Below, one piece after another: positions 7,334-15,766 of a stretch of 28,346 nucleotides of DNA. Origin of the DNA: a virus; the IMG/VR virus record IMGVR_UViG_3300022934_000126, positions 1-28,346 of that record, one strand, 5' to 3'. The notes under the pieces were generated by a model. The model saw only the letters and a list, made by a program, of their open reading frames with translations. It did not search any database and was not told the DNA's origin. How positions within the stretch are numbered: position 1 is the stretch's first letter; every line of letters starts with the position of its first letter. Made by a program: the position numbers and the translations under genes.

Positions 7334-10176
7334 CAGTTGCGTTTCCTTGACTTAACGTTCTGTTCCATAAGTGCCGCTGCCTCATTTTTAGCGTCAGTTG
7401 TACTTGGGCTAAACGCGTCGGTTACAGGACCGATCATGTTTTGTAGACGTTGAATCTCAAACAGCTTTTGTTTGAACAACGCGGATTGCGAGGAATCTAA
7501 GGGCTTACCGCTACCCAACTCATTTAGAATGCGACGTTTTTCGTTAGACAATTCTGTTGAGAGCGAAATAAGTTTTCTAGCTTCTGTTTCAGGGTTAGCA
7601 AACAATGCTTGTTCGTTTGGAAACAATTGTTCCGTTGTCTGCAAATCCGCCACAGCAAAACGAGGCGACGCTGCAAGTGCGGAACGTCCCATGACCCGAA
7701 GCATTTTAATATACTGACGAGCGTCTTGCTTGTTTCGGCCAACGGTAAAGTAACCGCCACTGATACCACCAACTACTGAGTCAAGACCGGCGGAGACTTT
7801 TGCCCAGAAGCCTGTGCCAGTTCGTGCCGCATTAAACGCGTCGGCAACTTCTTTCATTTCTTCTGAACTTAATGGATTTCCGTCGGCATCAGTCATTCCG
7901 CCGATTAAGATAGCGTCCATTTCTGCCAATTGCTGTAGGGCGTTCAAGCGAACTTTCTCTTTTTGAGCTACGTCATATGCAACGCTGTTGTTAACTTCAT
8001 AAGCATCGCCCGGAACTGCTTGAACCTCGCCATTTTCGTCAACGTACGTTCTGCCACCGTCATAACTTGTACGAACGCCTTTATCAGGAATGAGGAAGCC
8101 GCGTGGAGTAACGCTTGCAGTAGATATTTTCTGCATACTCGCTTGGCCACCACTTGCGGAAACCTCATTAACCAAAGCAATAGCTTGCTTACCCTGTGGT
8201 GAGGTGATATCAACAATGGTCGTAACAGGAGTACCGGATGCGTTGGGCAACGTAACTTGTGCGTACTCTGGTTCTGGAGCATCCGGTGTACCAAAGATTG
8301 GCTTGACCTCACCTGTTGCATTATCGATTGCAACAAGCTGACCATTTCGATTTTGGAACGTGAGGTTACCTTTAAGTGCAAGAATTGCTTTTTCCGTTTC
8401 AATTTGTTGAGTGGCTCTCACCTTAATGAGCGCACGGTCTTCTGCCTTTTTGCGCTCTTCAGCGTTCAATTCACGCCGTAACGCGCGTTGTTCAGCCTCA
8501 ATTTCTAGGTTGGTTTCCATAGCCAAGCGACGGCCAAACTCAATTTTGTCCCGTTCTTCTTTATTCAACTGACGATTCAATGCGCGTTCTTCGGCTGCAA
8601 TTTCAGCCTCAATGGCTGCTTTAATATCAAACAACTCGTCTGCGCGGTTTCTGTCGTACTGTGTTTGCTCAGTCGCTGCGGCAAGAGCAAGGTCATGAGC
8701 TTTTGAGTCTGCCGTCCAATTACCAGAATTAAGAAGCTCGTTATACTTTTGACGACCCTCCGGCGTTTTAACATTGAAACTCTGTGAAGTGCCCGGATTA
8801 GCCAAGCTATAAAGAACTTTATCCTGAACTTCTCGCGATTCTGTGATTTGAGCTTGTTCGTCCGCTTTAACTAACTCATAAGCAGTCTTGTCTTTAGTAT
8901 AATTACCGTCGGGTCCAATCTCTTTAAGAATAACTTTGAAATCGGCATCCGTATTTATTGGGAAATCAACTGGGTTTCCTTTTCCGTCTTTTGGATATAA
9001 CGTAATTAGCTTTTGATCGGTGTCCTTATCTGGCTGTGTGCCAAGGTTAAAAGGAGTAGAGCCGGGATTATCTTTAAGTTTTTGTTCAAACGCTTGGGCC
9101 TGTTGTGGATCATTTATATTAAAAGAACCTAAATCTTTGCCGTCTGCACTTACCACGCGTTTGTACTCAGGATTTGGGGTTTTAGTTGCTGTTTTTGTAG
9201 CAACAGCTTTATCATATGCCTGTTGCGCACTTACGTCAGACTGTGACGCCGCAATTGAGCTTTGCAACGCGGCTAAATCCATCTGACGTCTTTCAGCATC
9301 CATAGCCTGCTTGGCATCTAGTTGGCCCGCGGCCCGTGATCCGATCTTCTCGAACAACTGCGTGGATTGCGCGGCATTCATCAGACGTTCCGCAGGAGAC
9401 ATTGCACGGTCTGTCGGAGCACCCGCAGCTAAAGCCGCTTGAGCAATATCAAACAGCATCTGCGCCTTTGTCATCTTTTTGCGCTCTTCAAGTTGCGCAT
9501 CTCGTGAGGCTTGATCGCCTAAAACACCAGAATAAAGCTTCTGAAACTCAGGCATGTATGCCGCCGCACCCGCCGCTACTTCGCCGCCGGGTGCAAAATG
9601 GCGGACTTCGCCGCCTCGGTTAAAATTTCTAGGTGGAGTGTTGCCCGCCCCCTGCATCATGAGTTGGCCAACGCCCTGTCCCATTGGCGTGGGTTGCCCA
9701 GAGGGCATTTCCATGTCTATCGTGCCCGCAAGGCCCTGCATCAATTCGCCAATGCCACTATCAATTGCGCCTTCTTCCGTCATCATAATTGTCGGCTGAA
9801 CCATGGCCAAAACACTTTCCGGTGTTTTGTTAGCATCAACCTCACCAACATACTGAGCAAGTTCCGTGTACCGCGCTTCAAGGGGCTTTTCGTTTCCTCT
9901 AATTGCGTCGATCATGGACTTCGGATCATCGGCTTGATCAATATTTGCCATCATCTGAGCCGACGCAATCTCACCGGCTTGTCGTCCTGTGGCCTCTGCT
10001 TTTGCGGTGGCCTCTTGCATAAAATTTGATGGAGCCGGTGGGGGTGCCATTGGAGCCGGTGCGGGCGATGGGGGTGCCATTGGAGCCGCAGACGGTGCTA
10101 CGGGGCCACCGGCTTGTCGGAACATGGGCCGTTGCATAACAGAGCCGCTTGGAAGTGGTCTAAAACCTTTATTCAT
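7333..10176 (-). CDS. Putative internal virion protein with long coiled coil, 947 aa
   Basis: The N-terminus contains MQRPMFRQAGG and then a Pro/Ala-rich stretch (residues 25-52). NRGGEVRHFAPGGEV lies at 187-200. Residues 220-330 are helical. A long charged coiled-coil region spans about 495-600 and includes two copies of an Arg/Glu/Leu-rich segment 33 residues apart (starting at Glu525 and Glu558). The C-terminal 170 residues (from about 775) hold a hydrophobic patch, WAKVSAGLDSVVGGISGGYF, then an Arg/Leu-rich helical domain with SPRFAVADLQ and FANPETEARKLI. From memory, this C-terminal domain recurs in marine phage virion proteins. The start overlaps the previous stop as TAATG. An internal or ejected role is inferred from size, helicity and neighbours. 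Confidence 0.7.
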   Translation of the reverse strand: MNKGFRPLPSGSVMQRPMFRQAGGPVAPSAAPMAPPSPAPAPMAPPPAPSNFMQEATAKAEATGRQAGEIASAQMMANIDQADDPKSMIDAIRGNEKPLEARYTELAQYVGEVDANKTPESVLAMVQPTIMMTEEGAIDSGIGELMQGLAGTIDMEMPSGQPTPMGQGVGQLMMQGAGNTPPRNFNRGGEVRHFAPGGEVAAGAAAYMPEFQKLYSGVLGDQASRDAQLEERKKMTKAQMLFDIAQAALAAGAPTDRAMSPAERLMNAAQSTQLFEKIGSRAAGQLDAKQAMDAERRQMDLAALQSSIAASQSDVSAQQAYDKAVATKTATKTPNPEYKRVVSADGKDLGSFNINDPQQAQAFEQKLKDNPGSTPFNLGTQPDKDTDQKLITLYPKDGKGNPVDFPINTDADFKVILKEIGPDGNYTKDKTAYELVKADEQAQITESREVQDKVLYSLANPGTSQSFNVKTPEGRQKYNELLNSGNWTADSKAHDLALAAATEQTQYDRNRADELFDIKAAIEAEIAAEERALNRQLNKEERDKIEFGRRLAMETNLEIEAEQRALRRELNAEERKKAEDRALIKVRATQQIETEKAILALKGNLTFQNRNGQLVAIDNATGEVKPIFGTPDAPEPEYAQVTLPNASGTPVTTIVDITSPQGKQAIALVNEVSASGGQASMQKISTASVTPRGFLIPDKGVRTSYDGGRTYVDENGEVQAVPGDAYEVNNSVAYDVAQKEKVRLNALQQLAEMDAILIGGMTDADGNPLSSEEMKEVADAFNAARTGTGFWAKVSAGLDSVVGGISGGYFTVGRNKQDARQYIKMLRVMGRSALAASPRFAVADLQTTEQLFPNEQALFANPETEARKLISLSTELSNEKRRILNELGSGKPLDSSQSALFKQKLFEIQRLQNMIGPVTDAFSPSTTDAKNEAAALMEQNVKSRKRN

Positions 10177-11408
10177 TACAAAATCCCCGCCTGTTTGGCT
10201 CCACCGTAGGCACTTAACCCAGCAATACCGGCACTAGCTGCCTGCATAAAGGGTGAAGCATTACTACCGCTGCTCATGGTTTGTGTAGACTGTGATGTTG
10301 GAATCCCTGCATACACGTCAGATAGGAAACCAAGCTGCTTATAAGGCTCTTGGTAATTCTGCTCGTCGGTTAAACGCTGCGCATCCAAAATCGCTTGCTC
10401 ATTAGACTGCTCCATTCCGCCTGTTGTCATTAGGTTATTAATATCACCGGCTGCTAGGTTAGCTTCTAATTCACCCAAGCCCGCGGTCACCACGCCTTGG
10501 TTACTTAGTTGATCTGCCATGCCCGCTTGACCCAAAGCTCCGGCCTGACCGAGTTCACCAATGCCCAGACCAAGCTGACCCTCAGTAGATGCCGCGGTAA
10601 TGGTGCGATCTTTGCCGCTTTCAAAAGCCGTTTGAGCACGAGTTGCCGCATCTTGATAGCCTCGCATACGCAAGTCCGCCACAGTCGAGGCCAAACTCTT
10701 TTCAAAGGCTTCTTGGCGTGGATCAAGTTCCCGCGCTCGTGCGCGTTCAAAACCACTCTGTCCGTAAGCACCCGCAGACACCGCTTTGGCGGCAATGTCG
10801 CTTTCTCGCATCGCCTGTTGAGATTGAAAGTTACTTCTTAGATCAGCAATTGTACGGTCAATTACTTCCTGCTCATAAGGGTTCATAAAGACTTGAATGC
10901 CCGTGGGATCAAACTCGGCTCCGGCCCCGGCTAACGACTCAATTCCAGCTTCCGCCGCCGTAACCCCCTTATCAGTGGCCTCTTCCATGCCCGTGATTGC
11001 GTCTTCGGTGTAGTCTTTAGCGGTTTGAACGTCGCCTAAACCCTCCGCGATATACGGCTTATAAGAACCAACGCCCGCTTCGGCCTTCTCAATAGCTTCT
11101 TGCTGACCCTTGGTAAGTCCGGCAACCTGATAGTCTGGCATTCCGAACTCAGCGTCGAGAGAAATTTTACCAATGTCTTCGGCAGTATAGTCTATAGCGG
11201 GAAGATAGCCATCTTCGCCTTCAACGCCCTCGGCAGGCATGGACAGGCGTTGCGCAATCTCTGCGTCGGATAAACCTTCGGCTCGCAGGTTTTGAACCTG
11301 CTTTCCAAACATCTCATTGCGAATTAAGCCCTGAGTGTCCTCTAAAAGACCTAAACGATATGCTTCAATCTGCGGGTCTTGTTTTGTAATTGTTGTTTGT
11401 ACGGTCAT
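10176..11408 (-). CDS. Conserved marine phage virion protein, 410 aa, putative internal protein
   Basis: The protein is acidic and mostly helical, with an Ala/Gly/Gln-rich C-terminal half. A recognisable core lies at about residues 165-230: VFMNPYEQEVIDRTIADLR followed by an Arg/Gln/Ala-rich helix and SAGAYGQSGFERARAREL. I recall this FMNPYE...GAYG/GAFG pattern from many uncultured marine phages beside internal virion proteins, but cannot name a characterised homologue. The C-terminus (ASPFMQAASAGIAGLSAYGG) is small-residue-rich and possibly membrane-interacting. ATG at 11408 overlaps the upstream stop by 4 nt (ATGA). It could equally be a tail-associated protein. Confidence 0.68.
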   Translation of the reverse strand: MTVQTTITKQDPQIEAYRLGLLEDTQGLIRNEMFGKQVQNLRAEGLSDAEIAQRLSMPAEGVEGEDGYLPAIDYTAEDIGKISLDAEFGMPDYQVAGLTKGQQEAIEKAEAGVGSYKPYIAEGLGDVQTAKDYTEDAITGMEEATDKGVTAAEAGIESLAGAGAEFDPTGIQVFMNPYEQEVIDRTIADLRSNFQSQQAMRESDIAAKAVSAGAYGQSGFERARARELDPRQEAFEKSLASTVADLRMRGYQDAATRAQTAFESGKDRTITAASTEGQLGLGIGELGQAGALGQAGMADQLSNQGVVTAGLGELEANLAAGDINNLMTTGGMEQSNEQAILDAQRLTDEQNYQEPYKQLGFLSDVYAGIPTSQSTQTMSSGSNASPFMQAASAGIAGLSAYGGAKQAGIL

Positions 11409-12793
11409 GCCACAACTCCACCTTCAAACGCCCGCATCATATCATACATCTTTCTGACGCCCTGTTCACGGCTACCGTTTCCTGCACCGCGAACTGCGCG
11501 AGCAGTCATTACAAATTCACCGTCAGACAGCATTGCGGGAATGTCATCAGAAGTCTCTGTGCCCGGACCTGCAATATACCCTTGGCGACGAGGATACATT
11601 TCACCGCCTTGAGCAGCATACTGCGGCAGATAGCTTTGGAAGATATAGTCTTCCTGTTTAGGCTGTCTGCGCTTGCGACCAAGAGTAGTGCCAAAAGGCA
11701 TACGTGCAAATACGCTATATTTTTCAGGATTCTGCGCATACAACGCTTGAGAGGTAATACCGAAAGGTGAGTCATCCAAGTTGACTTCAGGTGTTTCAAA
11801 GGCACCTGTCGCTGCGGCCAAGCCTGTACCAACCGCGGCCAAGGGTCCGTATCTAGAGAGTAGGCCCGGCTGCTGTAGCGCGACTTGATCTTGAGCCATC
11901 TTTACAACCGCGTCTTTGCCAAGAGTTTCAACTAAATTAGGGTTGTCTTTTACAATAGTCGCAACTTGATTTAGCTGCTCTGCGGGAGTCGCAACCTTGC
12001 GATTAGGGCTTAAATACTTCTCAAAGAAGTTTTTAGGCTCTGCTTGTGAAATAGTATCTGGCGGCGGTAAATCGGGTGCATTCTGTTGAAGTGTAGTTGT
12101 CGTCTTAATCGGAGATGCCGCGGGTGCTTTTCCTGTAATGAACTCTTTAACTTTTGGATTAACAGCCAAGCGTTGACCCGGTGTGCCAAGAGCCGCTTGA
12201 CCCCACTGTTCACCAAAACCTGTTTGCATACCCGAAAAAATGCCGCCGGCCAAAGCACCAAAGGCCGCATTTTTCACGGCGTCTTTGAAGTTCCCGCCCT
12301 GTATAAGTGTAGTAATCCCCGCGCCTAAAGCACCAGAACCCACTGCGCCAAGGCCCGGTAGCAGCATGTTAAGGCCGATTGGAATTATAATCGGAGCGAT
12401 CTTCTTAAAGACGTTTTTGATCCCTTTGACCAACTTCTTCAAGAAAAACTCGGGCTGACCTGTGACAGGGTTAATGCTGTTGGCACCAGAACCTACCGTA
12501 TAACGCTCCATGTCCACGTTAGACCGATCAAACGCTTGAGTAAGCTCTTTGGCTAATTTAGGGTTTTCTTCCAGAATCTCAGGAGAAACCGCGATCTCGC
12601 CTGTCTTCATGTGCACAAGCTGATCATCACCGTTGCGCCCATAAGACGCCATACGGTTACCTACTTCAACCATAGAATTAATGCCCCGAGGGGCACCAAA
12701 AGCTAAGACATTATCCTCAACTTCGTCCATGTTGGACGTCAGAAAGGAAGCCAGACCACCTTCGGGTATTCGTTTTAAAGAGTTGTATTTCAT
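11405..12793 (-). CDS. Putative internal/ejection virion protein with membrane-active segment, 462 aa
   Basis: I place the start at ATG 12793 rather than the GTG one codon upstream, because GAAGG lies 7 nt before this ATG. Residues 7-18 read KRIPEGGLASFL, closely matching the N-terminus of the 863-aa protein. Residues 58-110 contain LVHMKTGEIAVSPEIL and YTVGSGANSINPVTG. Residues 115-150 form a basic amphipathic helix (EFFLKKLVKGIKNVFKK) running into a hydrophobic Ile/Leu/Pro/Gly stretch, followed by Gly/Ala-rich sequence to about 190. Residues 409-438 hold GPGTETSDDIPAMLSDGEFV, a motif I recognise from many phage virion proteins. A role in membrane interaction during DNA entry is inferred from the amphipathic segment. 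Confidence 0.72.
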   Translation of the reverse strand: MKYNSLKRIPEGGLASFLTSNMDEVEDNVLAFGAPRGINSMVEVGNRMASYGRNGDDQLVHMKTGEIAVSPEILEENPKLAKELTQAFDRSNVDMERYTVGSGANSINPVTGQPEFFLKKLVKGIKNVFKKIAPIIIPIGLNMLLPGLGAVGSGALGAGITTLIQGGNFKDAVKNAAFGALAGGIFSGMQTGFGEQWGQAALGTPGQRLAVNPKVKEFITGKAPAASPIKTTTTLQQNAPDLPPPDTISQAEPKNFFEKYLSPNRKVATPAEQLNQVATIVKDNPNLVETLGKDAVVKMAQDQVALQQPGLLSRYGPLAAVGTGLAAATGAFETPEVNLDDSPFGITSQALYAQNPEKYSVFARMPFGTTLGRKRRQPKQEDYIFQSYLPQYAAQGGEMYPRRQGYIAGPGTETSDDIPAMLSDGEFVMTARAVRGAGNGSREQGVRKMYDMMRAFEGGVVA

Positions 12794-12851
12794 CACAAAG
12801 CCTTCAGATTACCCGTATACTAACAAATATATACCACAGTTTCCATCACAA
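12794..12851 (-). promoter_or_regulatory. 58-nt gap with candidate promoter or processing site
   Basis: This is the longest non-coding gap in the window and precedes the internal virion gene block. On the minus strand it is AT-rich and contains TGTGGTAT running into TATATTTG, with the 8-mer at 12831-12838, 38 nt before the ATG. TTGTGA, overlapping the upstream stop codon, lies 18 nt before TATATA and could be a poor -35/-10 pair. The same 8-mer occurs in the 15268-15319 gap. GAAGG, 7 nt before the ATG, is the ribosome binding site. The promoter reading is weak. Confidence 0.3.
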
Positions 12852-13082
12852 TCACAACGTCGATCCGCCCATAGATTGCGGCATCGTTACAGAGATACTT
12901 GTATTACGCCGTTCTACCCCGGTCCACGGTTGTCCACAATCAGGACAATTGCCGTTTGGATAAGATGCAATCTCTTCGGGCGTATCTACAATATTAGGAC
13001 AGTTTCCGCAGTGTAACGTGTCACTGCTCGTAGAAGGCCGCCAAGAAGAGCCATCATTCATTGTTATTATTGTATCTGTCAT
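12852..13082 (-). CDS. Small zinc-ribbon protein, 76 aa
   Basis: Two CxxC pairs, Cys25-Gly-Asn-Cys28 and Cys46-Pro-Asp-Cys49, are 17 residues apart and followed by GQPW. This is a typical four-Cys zinc-ribbon arrangement. The N-terminus is polar and the C-terminus is Ser/Thr/Met-rich without charge. ATG at 13082 overlaps the stop of the 98-aa gene by 4 nt (ATGA). Its position between a tail nozzle-like gene block and the internal proteins suggests a small structural or assembly factor. DNA or RNA binding is possible for a zinc ribbon, but nothing else here supports it. Confidence 0.75.
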   Translation of the reverse strand: MTDTIITMNDGSSWRPSTSSDTLHCGNCPNIVDTPEEIASYPNGNCPDCGQPWTGVERRNTSISVTMPQSMGGSTL

Positions 13083-13375
13083 GTTGTTGTCACCTGTACA
13101 GTTCCCACTGCCCCCGTTCCCGAAACCCCACGAGGGTGAGGCATAGAAGGCAAAGATATTTTCACAAAGCCGCCTTGTTGAAAAAGCGCATTCTCTTCAA
13201 GATTATAATCGTCAGATTGCAAGGCTGTCAAAGTTAAAGCCGTGTTGCGCCCCTCTCCGGGGTTTTGCATCTGTTGCAAAAACACAGAAAACGCGCGTAC
13301 AACTTCTGCCATGTACTGTTGATTATACTCCACCGGAGCAACTGGAAAAAACGGACGGACAAGGTTTCTGCTCAT
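13079..13375 (-). CDS. Conserved phage structural-module protein, 98 aa
   Basis: The N-terminal half is a helix-like segment (YNQQYMAEVVRAFSVFLQQM) followed by NPGEGRNTALTLTALQ. The second half has ALFQQGGFVKISLP, and the end is Thr/Val-rich. I recall proteins with this layout (helix, then an 'R-T-LTAL' strand, then a Gly-x-Val-Lys-Ile motif) in the tail modules of uncultured marine phages, where they carry no function. ATG at 13375 overlaps the 631-aa gene stop by 4 nt. It may assemble with the nozzle-like protein encoded just upstream. Function unknown. Confidence 0.7.
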   Translation of the reverse strand: MSRNLVRPFFPVAPVEYNQQYMAEVVRAFSVFLQQMQNPGEGRNTALTLTALQSDDYNLEENALFQQGGFVKISLPSMPHPRGVSGTGAVGTVQVTTT

Positions 13376-15267
13376 CGTCTACCATCCGGTCTGAGATCGT
13401 ACCTCAAAGTCCCTAAACGCCACGATGTCCCTGTTTGGTCTGAGCTAACATTAACGGACATTTGACGCCCACGAAGGCGAAGGTTCACATATTCCGTACT
13501 TTCCGAAACAGAGCTTTCTGTTTCCTTTAAAAAACTTCCACTCGATTTGTTACGAACCCGCGTTTTGATGTCTAAAACAGGAGCAGGCTCGGTAGAGTTC
13601 CTGAAAGAAACATCGGGAAGAAGCCGTTTTATAAAAACAAAGTGTTCCCCGTCACCAAGGTCCATAGGCGCAGAAGTCACAAACGAGTTAATGGCAGTGG
13701 GCGGCGACGTGCTTCCGTCATCAAAACCGTTTTCATGGTTGTAGAGATACCCATCGTTTCCAGCGGCAATGGGATACTCGTGAATACCATGATCAATCCA
13801 TGCGGTCCGAGACAATGTTCCATAATACCAAGAGTTCTCCAGATAATTAAACACAACGTATTTGTCATTGTTCTCGCTACTTGCAGAAGGATAAAACCAC
13901 CAAACTTCTGAATGACTAGAATTTAATGCCGCGGTTACTTTTAAGCTTTGCGAATAGTTAAAGTCATTAAACACTGAGTCTTTTACAGTACAGGGTATGC
14001 GTTGAACGCTACCACCAAACATATAAAACTCACTCTCGCCCATCCAATACACGGAATCATCTACTGCAACGGCAGATTTCGGACTCGCAATAGTAATGTT
14101 TTCTGAAACGCCTTGTACGCCAAAGGTAAAAGGAGGTCCTAAAAACTGCATGGCGTAGAGTGTAGTGTCTGTAAACACCATGATCTGTTGACGTGTTTCA
14201 ACCGCGGTAACAATCTCTGAGCCAGAGCCTAACCTCAAATCACCAGCGGTGTTTTCTAAAGTTGGCGTCCAATCTGTTAAGGACGCTTGGTCCGAAAATC
14301 TTATCAAAAGGGGGTCTTGGACGCCGGTATTTCCAACTGCATCGCAGCCAAACGCAATAATATGACGGTCCCTGTCGGAAACCAGAATCTTGCGAGCTAC
14401 GGTGGGTGTGTCAGACGCGCCACTTAATGAGTCTAAGCTTACGGCTCGTGTTTCCGTGCCCAAGCTGGAATCCCAATAATATATATTACCGTCATGTACG
14501 TTAAATAAAAGGTCTTCTCCGAAGTTATCTTGATCATACAAGCGAAGCTGCGCACCAGTTACAGTTGTACTGGCCTCAGACCCCCATGTTCCTCTGGACC
14601 AAGTTGAAGCACCCCAACCAGACCCACTAATAGCAGTATCAAGGCCCGTGTTGATTTGATATTCGCCTATCGTGGAAGACCCGCCGTTACCTGTGTCAGA
14701 AGCATCAGCCTCAACAGGTGTGTCTACTATTTGACCGTCTTCTGTAATTTGATCAATAGAGGTATTGGCCTGTCGAGCTTGAATGGTGTAAGAGTTACCG
14801 GTGGGTACGCTAATAATCTCATATTCTTGATTTAGAACATCGGCGGTGATGTTTCCGCCCAAACTAACTGCATCTGAAAAAGTTACAAAATCGCCCGCCA
14901 CTGCTCCGTGCGAGTTATCTGTAACGGTTATTATTGAACTTCCAGAAGTTGCAGAAAAAGTTATTTCACCGGCTGTAGTAGTTTCGCGAATAGGCGTAAT
15001 ATCGTAATAAGTAGCCCCTGTCTCAACGTAAAACTTCAAATTAGTGCCAACACCAATGTATTTATCGCCACTTAAAGAAACCCACGGATGCAAAGAGCGA
15101 CAAGCCCCTAAAAAAGAATTTAAAGACGTTTTTGCCCAACCACCGATTTTTTCTGGAAAACCTAAGCGAAACCTTATTTTATCGCCATCAACCCAACCAC
15201 CCTCATTAGAATAAGGGGTGATCTCTGTATTTATTCCGGGCTTAAAGTTAAATTTAGAAAAAGGCAT
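13372..15267 (-). CDS. Putative tail nozzle / stabilisation protein with beta-propeller-like body, 631 aa
   Basis: The N-terminus, FKPGINTEITPYSNEGGW and then DKIRFRLGFPEKIGGW, is the hallmark of a phage family that I associate with P22 gp10-like packaged-DNA stabilisation proteins and T7 gp12-like tail nozzles. Residues 100-165 form a beta-rich insert (SSIITVTDNSHG, GDFVTFSDA). Residues 215-230 hold a Trp-Gly cluster. Residues 255-510 have repeated strand motifs such as NIYYWDSS, QIMVFTDTTLYAMQF, SVYWMGESEFYMFGG and DGYLYNHENG, consistent with a beta-propeller. The C-terminus is Arg-rich (LRLRGRQMSVNV, then WRLGTLRYDLRPDGRR). A 52-nt gap precedes the ATG. The family link is from memory and the exact role is inferred. 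Confidence 0.72.
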   Translation of the reverse strand: MPFSKFNFKPGINTEITPYSNEGGWVDGDKIRFRLGFPEKIGGWAKTSLNSFLGACRSLHPWVSLSGDKYIGVGTNLKFYVETGATYYDITPIRETTTAGEITFSATSGSSIITVTDNSHGAVAGDFVTFSDAVSLGGNITADVLNQEYEIISVPTGNSYTIQARQANTSIDQITEDGQIVDTPVEADASDTGNGGSSTIGEYQINTGLDTAISGSGWGASTWSRGTWGSEASTTVTGAQLRLYDQDNFGEDLLFNVHDGNIYYWDSSLGTETRAVSLDSLSGASDTPTVARKILVSDRDRHIIAFGCDAVGNTGVQDPLLIRFSDQASLTDWTPTLENTAGDLRLGSGSEIVTAVETRQQIMVFTDTTLYAMQFLGPPFTFGVQGVSENITIASPKSAVAVDDSVYWMGESEFYMFGGSVQRIPCTVKDSVFNDFNYSQSLKVTAALNSSHSEVWWFYPSASSENNDKYVVFNYLENSWYYGTLSRTAWIDHGIHEYPIAAGNDGYLYNHENGFDDGSTSPPTAINSFVTSAPMDLGDGEHFVFIKRLLPDVSFRNSTEPAPVLDIKTRVRNKSSGSFLKETESSVSESTEYVNLRLRGRQMSVNVSSDQTGTSWRLGTLRYDLRPDGRR

Positions 15268-15319
15268 GACGCATCCTCGGTGACTACGTTTTTACAATAC
15301 CACAACCCTTTTGCAGTTT
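15268..15319 (-). promoter_or_regulatory. 52-nt gap with candidate promoter or processing site
   Basis: This is one of three gaps above 50 nt. The minus strand contains TGTGGTAT (15297-15304) followed by TGTAAAA, 30 nt before the ATG of the nozzle-like gene. The 8-mer is shared with the 12794-12851 gap at a similar distance from its ATG. GAGGA lies about 6 nt before the ATG as a ribosome binding site. No convincing -35 box or terminator hairpin is visible, so the regulatory reading rests mainly on the shared 8-mer. Confidence 0.25.
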
Positions 15320-15766
15320 CTAGCGAACAGGTTTAGGCGGCCATTTTAGGCTTCGGGGATAACCCTCCTGATGCTCAATTTCGCGCATATATCGTCTAAA
15401 TGATACAAGCTTTTCTGGCACAGGCGTGTTTTTTTCAAGGTAAAACATCACGTCGTCCAATGTTCCGGCTAACTCATCTTTTACGCGCTCTTTAATTTTC
15501 TCAAAGATTATCTCGTCAGGCAGCATCTTGACTTCGTGGTTTTGTCGCCAAGCTCCCTCTTCAAAAATGACCGTTGTTTTTACCTTTTCTGTAAAAGGGT
15601 CGTAAGGAGGAATTGGCGTGGGCATAACTTTAAACACATTGAAAGCATTCAAAGTTTCTTCGGGAATTTGAGAGGGAAAACTTACGTTTTTGTGACGACG
15701 TTTCAATTCTCCTTCAAAAAAAGGAAACTTCTCTACTTCGTTGTCTTCCCCGATCAAAACGTACAT
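15320..15766 (-). CDS. Tail-assembly-chaperone-like protein, 148 aa
   Basis: I choose ATG 15766, which overlaps the upstream stop as TGATG, over the TTG one codon earlier. The N-terminal half is a small strand-rich domain (YVLIGEDNEVEKFPFFEG, then NVSFPSQIPEE) with YDPFTEKVKTTVIFEEGAW. The C-terminal third is helical and ends with FRRYMREIEHQEGYPRSLKW and PPKP. This 'YR..LR.i..Q.g.P..i.WP..P' ending is what I recall from the phage tail assembly chaperone family often written next to fibre genes. Its position directly after a giant tail protein gene fits a chaperone for that product. Assignment is moderate because only the C-terminal motif is clear. Confidence 0.6.
   Translation of the reverse strand: MYVLIGEDNEVEKFPFFEGELKRRHKNVSFPSQIPEETLNAFNVFKVMPTPIPPYDPFTEKVKTTVIFEEGAWRQNHEVKMLPDEIIFEKIKERVKDELAGTLDDVMFYLEKNTPVPEKLVSFRRYMREIEHQEGYPRSLKWPPKPVR

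Noticed and set aside
12794-12796. GTG start one codon before the 462-aa gene, and similarly TTG at 15769 for the chaperone-like gene
   Set aside because: In both cases the ATG directly after has better ribosome binding site spacing or a stop-start overlap.
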